Assembly (NCBI RefSeq): GCF_014656295.1
Contig: NZ_BNCD01000010.1
Span: 228,639-292,638 of the forward strand
Direction: 5' to 3'
Length of the DNA: 64,000 bases
Origin: Streptomyces sulfonofaciens
Lineage (GTDB): Bacteria > Actinomycetota > Actinomycetes > Streptomycetales > Streptomycetaceae
In this document: positions 62,386-64,000 of the stretch, in pieces
Layout: the number at the start of each line of letters is the position of its first letter
Position numbering within the stretch: the first letter of the stretch is position 1
Notes under the pieces: generated by a model
What the model was told of the DNA's origin: nothing
Databases searched by the model: none
What the model saw: the letters and a program-made list of their open reading frames with translations, nothing else
Position numbers and translations under genes: made by a program

Positions 62386-63195
62386 ATGTGTACCAGCTTC
62401 AATCTGATGATCCAGCTTCTCGGTCCCGTCACCCTGTTGAGAGACAACCGGCCGATATGCATACGCGGGGAGCGGCAGCGGCGTTTCCTCGCCTCCCTGG
62501 CGCTGAACCCGGGGCAGGTCGTGTCCAAGGAATCGATCATGGCGGACTCCTGGGACGGCGAGCCGCCCCTGACCGTCTCAGGGCAGTTGCAGACGTCCGC
62601 CTGGATGATCCGCAAGGCCCTCACGGAAGCGGGGCTCACCCGCGACGCGCTCGGCTCGCACGATCTCGGTTACGAGCTGCACGTGCCCTGCCAACGCATC
62701 GACGCGTTCGTCTTCCGCGACACGGTGCGCAGCGTCCGGGCGCTCCACGCGCGCGGGCAGCACAGGATCGCGGCCGAGCAGCTCGACGCCGCCCTCGCGC
62801 TGTGGAAGGGCACGGCGCTCACGGACGTCACGTCCAGCCGCCTGCGTATGAAGGGCGAGGCCCTGGACAGGGAGCGGACGGCGGCGGTCGAGCTGCGGGC
62901 CCTGATCGACGTCTGCCTCGGGCACTACGGCGAGGCGATCGCCCATCTGTCGGAGCTCATCGACCGCGACCCGCTGCGCGAGGACCTGTACGTCGGTCTG
63001 ATGAAGGCCTACTACGGCGAAGGACGGCAGGCCGACGCGATCCAGGTCTTCCACCGGGCGAAGGGGATCCTGCGGGAGCAGATCGGCATCACCCCGGGCG
63101 CGAAGCTGCGGGAGGTGATGCAGGCCGTCCTGCGTCAGGACGAGAGACTTCTGCGCACCCCCGGCCCCCATATGGCCGGTGACCGCGTGGGCTGA
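62386..63195 (+). CDS. ccaR: SARP-family pathway activator CcaR
   Basis: The product is 269 aa, ATG 62386, with AGGGGGAA 5 bases upstream. The N-terminal OmpR-type winged helix (about 8-100, IRGERQRRFLASLALNPG, DSWDGEPPLTVSGQL) binds DNA. The bacterial transcriptional activation domain follows (about 105-250, LWKGTALTDV, FHRAKGILREQIGITPG). Near-continuous resemblance to S. clavuligerus CcaR, which activates cephamycin and clavulanate genes. I found no TTA codon in this gene, unlike what is reported for S. clavuligerus ccaR. It is the last cluster gene on the right and is preceded by its own candidate binding array. Confidence 0.94.
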   Translation: MCTSFNLMIQLLGPVTLLRDNRPICIRGERQRRFLASLALNPGQVVSKESIMADSWDGEPPLTVSGQLQTSAWMIRKALTEAGLTRDALGSHDLGYELHVPCQRIDAFVFRDTVRSVRALHARGQHRIAAEQLDAALALWKGTALTDVTSSRLRMKGEALDRERTAAVELRALIDVCLGHYGEAIAHLSELIDRDPLREDLYVGLMKAYYGEGRQADAIQVFHRAKGILREQIGITPGAKLREVMQAVLRQDERLLRTPGPHMAGDRVG

Positions 63196-63576
63196 CGCGG
63201 TCGGGCGGCCCGAGACCGGCACGAGAGTCGATCAAGAGGCCGCCGGAGTTCGATGGCCCGTGGCCGAGGCACCACATCGGCCCGGGCCGGCGTGCTTCAT
63301 CCCCCGGGCACGCCGGCTCGTCAGAGGGGACCCGGGAACCGGCGCACCGAAGGTGGTGGACCGGACTCCGCCGCGCCCCGGGCATACCCCACCGGCCCCC
63401 CGTCGCGCCCGGCGCCGCCGCCCCGCCCGGCCGGTGCCCGGGCCACCACCGCCGCGCCGGCCGGTCAGCCGCACGGATCCGGTGGAGCGGCCGCACGGAC
63501 CCGTGGAGCGGCCGCACGGACGAGGGACTCTCGGCCGTACGGGCCACGACGGGACAGCGGTAGCGAGGAGGGTGGT
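63196..63576. other. Intergenic region at the right cluster boundary
   Basis: 381 bases between ccaR and the convergent peptidase gene. Pro/Arg-rich shadow frames only. A direct repeat of about 20 bases (GTGGAGCGGCCGCACGGAC) occurs at about 63482 and 63502. No clear terminator identified. Confidence 0.45.
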
Positions 63577-64000
63577 TCAGGCGTACAGCTCCCGGTAGGA
63601 CGGGAAGTGGCCGCCGGGTCCGTCCACGCCCTCCGCGGCAAGCACCGCGTGCACCACGGCCCGGGTGAGTACGTCCGCGCCGGCCGCTAGGACCGCGTTG
63701 AGCTCCATGGCCGCCATGTGCGTGGCCCAGCCGGTGCGCCGGGCGCCGGGACCGGGGGCCTCCGCGTCGTCGGGCACCAGGGGCAGGCGCCCCGTGGAGA
63801 GTGCGAAGACCGTGTCGCCGTCGGTGAGCAGGTGCACGGGACGCACCGCGCGGGCGAGGCCGTCGTGGGCGGTGCCGGCCAGCTTCTGCGCCTGCGCGCG
63901 GGTCAGCGCCGCGTCCGTGGCCACCACGGCCAGGGTGGTGTTGAGCGCGCCCGCCACGTCCGCCTGCCGCTGCCGGGTCTCCTCGCGGGCCGCGCCCAGC
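63577..64000 (-). CDS. P1-family (DmpA/NylC-like) peptidase, C-terminal part
   Basis: The frame is open from the window edge to the stop at 63577, 140 codons, and the N-terminal half lies beyond 64000. It contains the autocleavage region GALNTTLAVVATDAALT, where the chain of NylC-type Ntn hydrolases is cut before Thr to free the nucleophile. GTAHDGLARAVRPVHLL, GDTVFALSTG and a final helical segment (AVVHAVLAAEGVDG, SYRELYA) follow. Family members are aminopeptidases or amidases. This is probably ordinary flanking chromosome, not part of the cluster. Confidence 0.85.
   Translation of the reverse strand, partial: LGAAREETRQRQADVAGALNTTLAVVATDAALTRAQAQKLAGTAHDGLARAVRPVHLLTDGDTVFALSTGRLPLVPDDAEAPGPGARRTGWATHMAAMELNAVLAAGADVLTRAVVHAVLAAEGVDGPGGHFPSYRELYA

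Overview
This is a high-GC actinomycete window, almost certainly Streptomyces. The evidence is GC-rich third positions, GTG and TTG starts, rare TTA codons and Streptomyces-type gene families. The right half (about 28.4-63.2 kb) is a complete cephamycin C biosynthetic gene cluster. The left half is chromosomal housekeeping or accessory DNA. It contains an unusual duplicated cassette built around intracellular-type subtilisin-like (S8) proteases.

Left arm. From 1 to 7980 there are two diverged copies of the same four-gene cassette. Each holds a Gln/Pro-rich protein with hydrophobic helices, a small helical protein, a small protein that resembles a free subtilisin propeptide, and an S8 protease with no signal peptide. 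A T4-type lysozyme with a peptidoglycan-binding domain (8011-8940) follows. Then come a FUSC-type membrane protein with a decaying MarR-like gene, an MFS exporter/GntR regulator operon with a clear palindromic operator, two D-2-hydroxyacid dehydrogenases, a methyltransferase with a leaderless-type promoter, a PspA homologue, a two-domain glyoxalase-fold protein and a YbhN-like flippase-fold protein. Next are a lipoprotein, a two-RCK ion-channel-like protein, a flavin disulfide reductase and a McrA-type (type IV) restriction endonuclease. Many intergenic gaps here hold short tandem repeats of unrelated units.

Right arm. The order is a low-molecular-weight PBP (DD-carboxypeptidase), cmcT (exporter), pcd, cefE, cefD on the minus strand. 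Then cmcI, cmcJ, cefF, cmcH run on the plus strand, and pcbC, pcbAB, lat on the minus strand. Finally come a class B PBP (pbpA), an oat2-type ornithine acetyltransferase, a second class B PBP and the SARP activator gene ccaR. Lat and Pcd make alpha-aminoadipate from lysine. PcbAB (ACV synthetase) builds the tripeptide and PcbC closes the penam ring. CefD epimerises, CefE expands the ring and CefF hydroxylates C-3'. CmcH carbamoylates, CmcI and CmcJ add the 7-alpha-methoxy group, and CmcT exports. The three PBPs plausibly give self-resistance.

The most notable observations are three. Arrays of heptamers with exact 11-bp periodicity lie in the lat/pbpA, cefD/cmcI and ccaR promoter regions and are candidate CcaR sites. 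An oat2 gene of clavulanic-acid type sits between two PBPs with no other clavulanate gene in view. A near-perfect DasR site and in-frame TTA codons (cmcJ, pbp2) point to nutritional and bldA control. No tRNA, rRNA, insertion sequence or CRISPR array was seen. All family assignments come from reading motifs and remembered family sequences, not from database searches.
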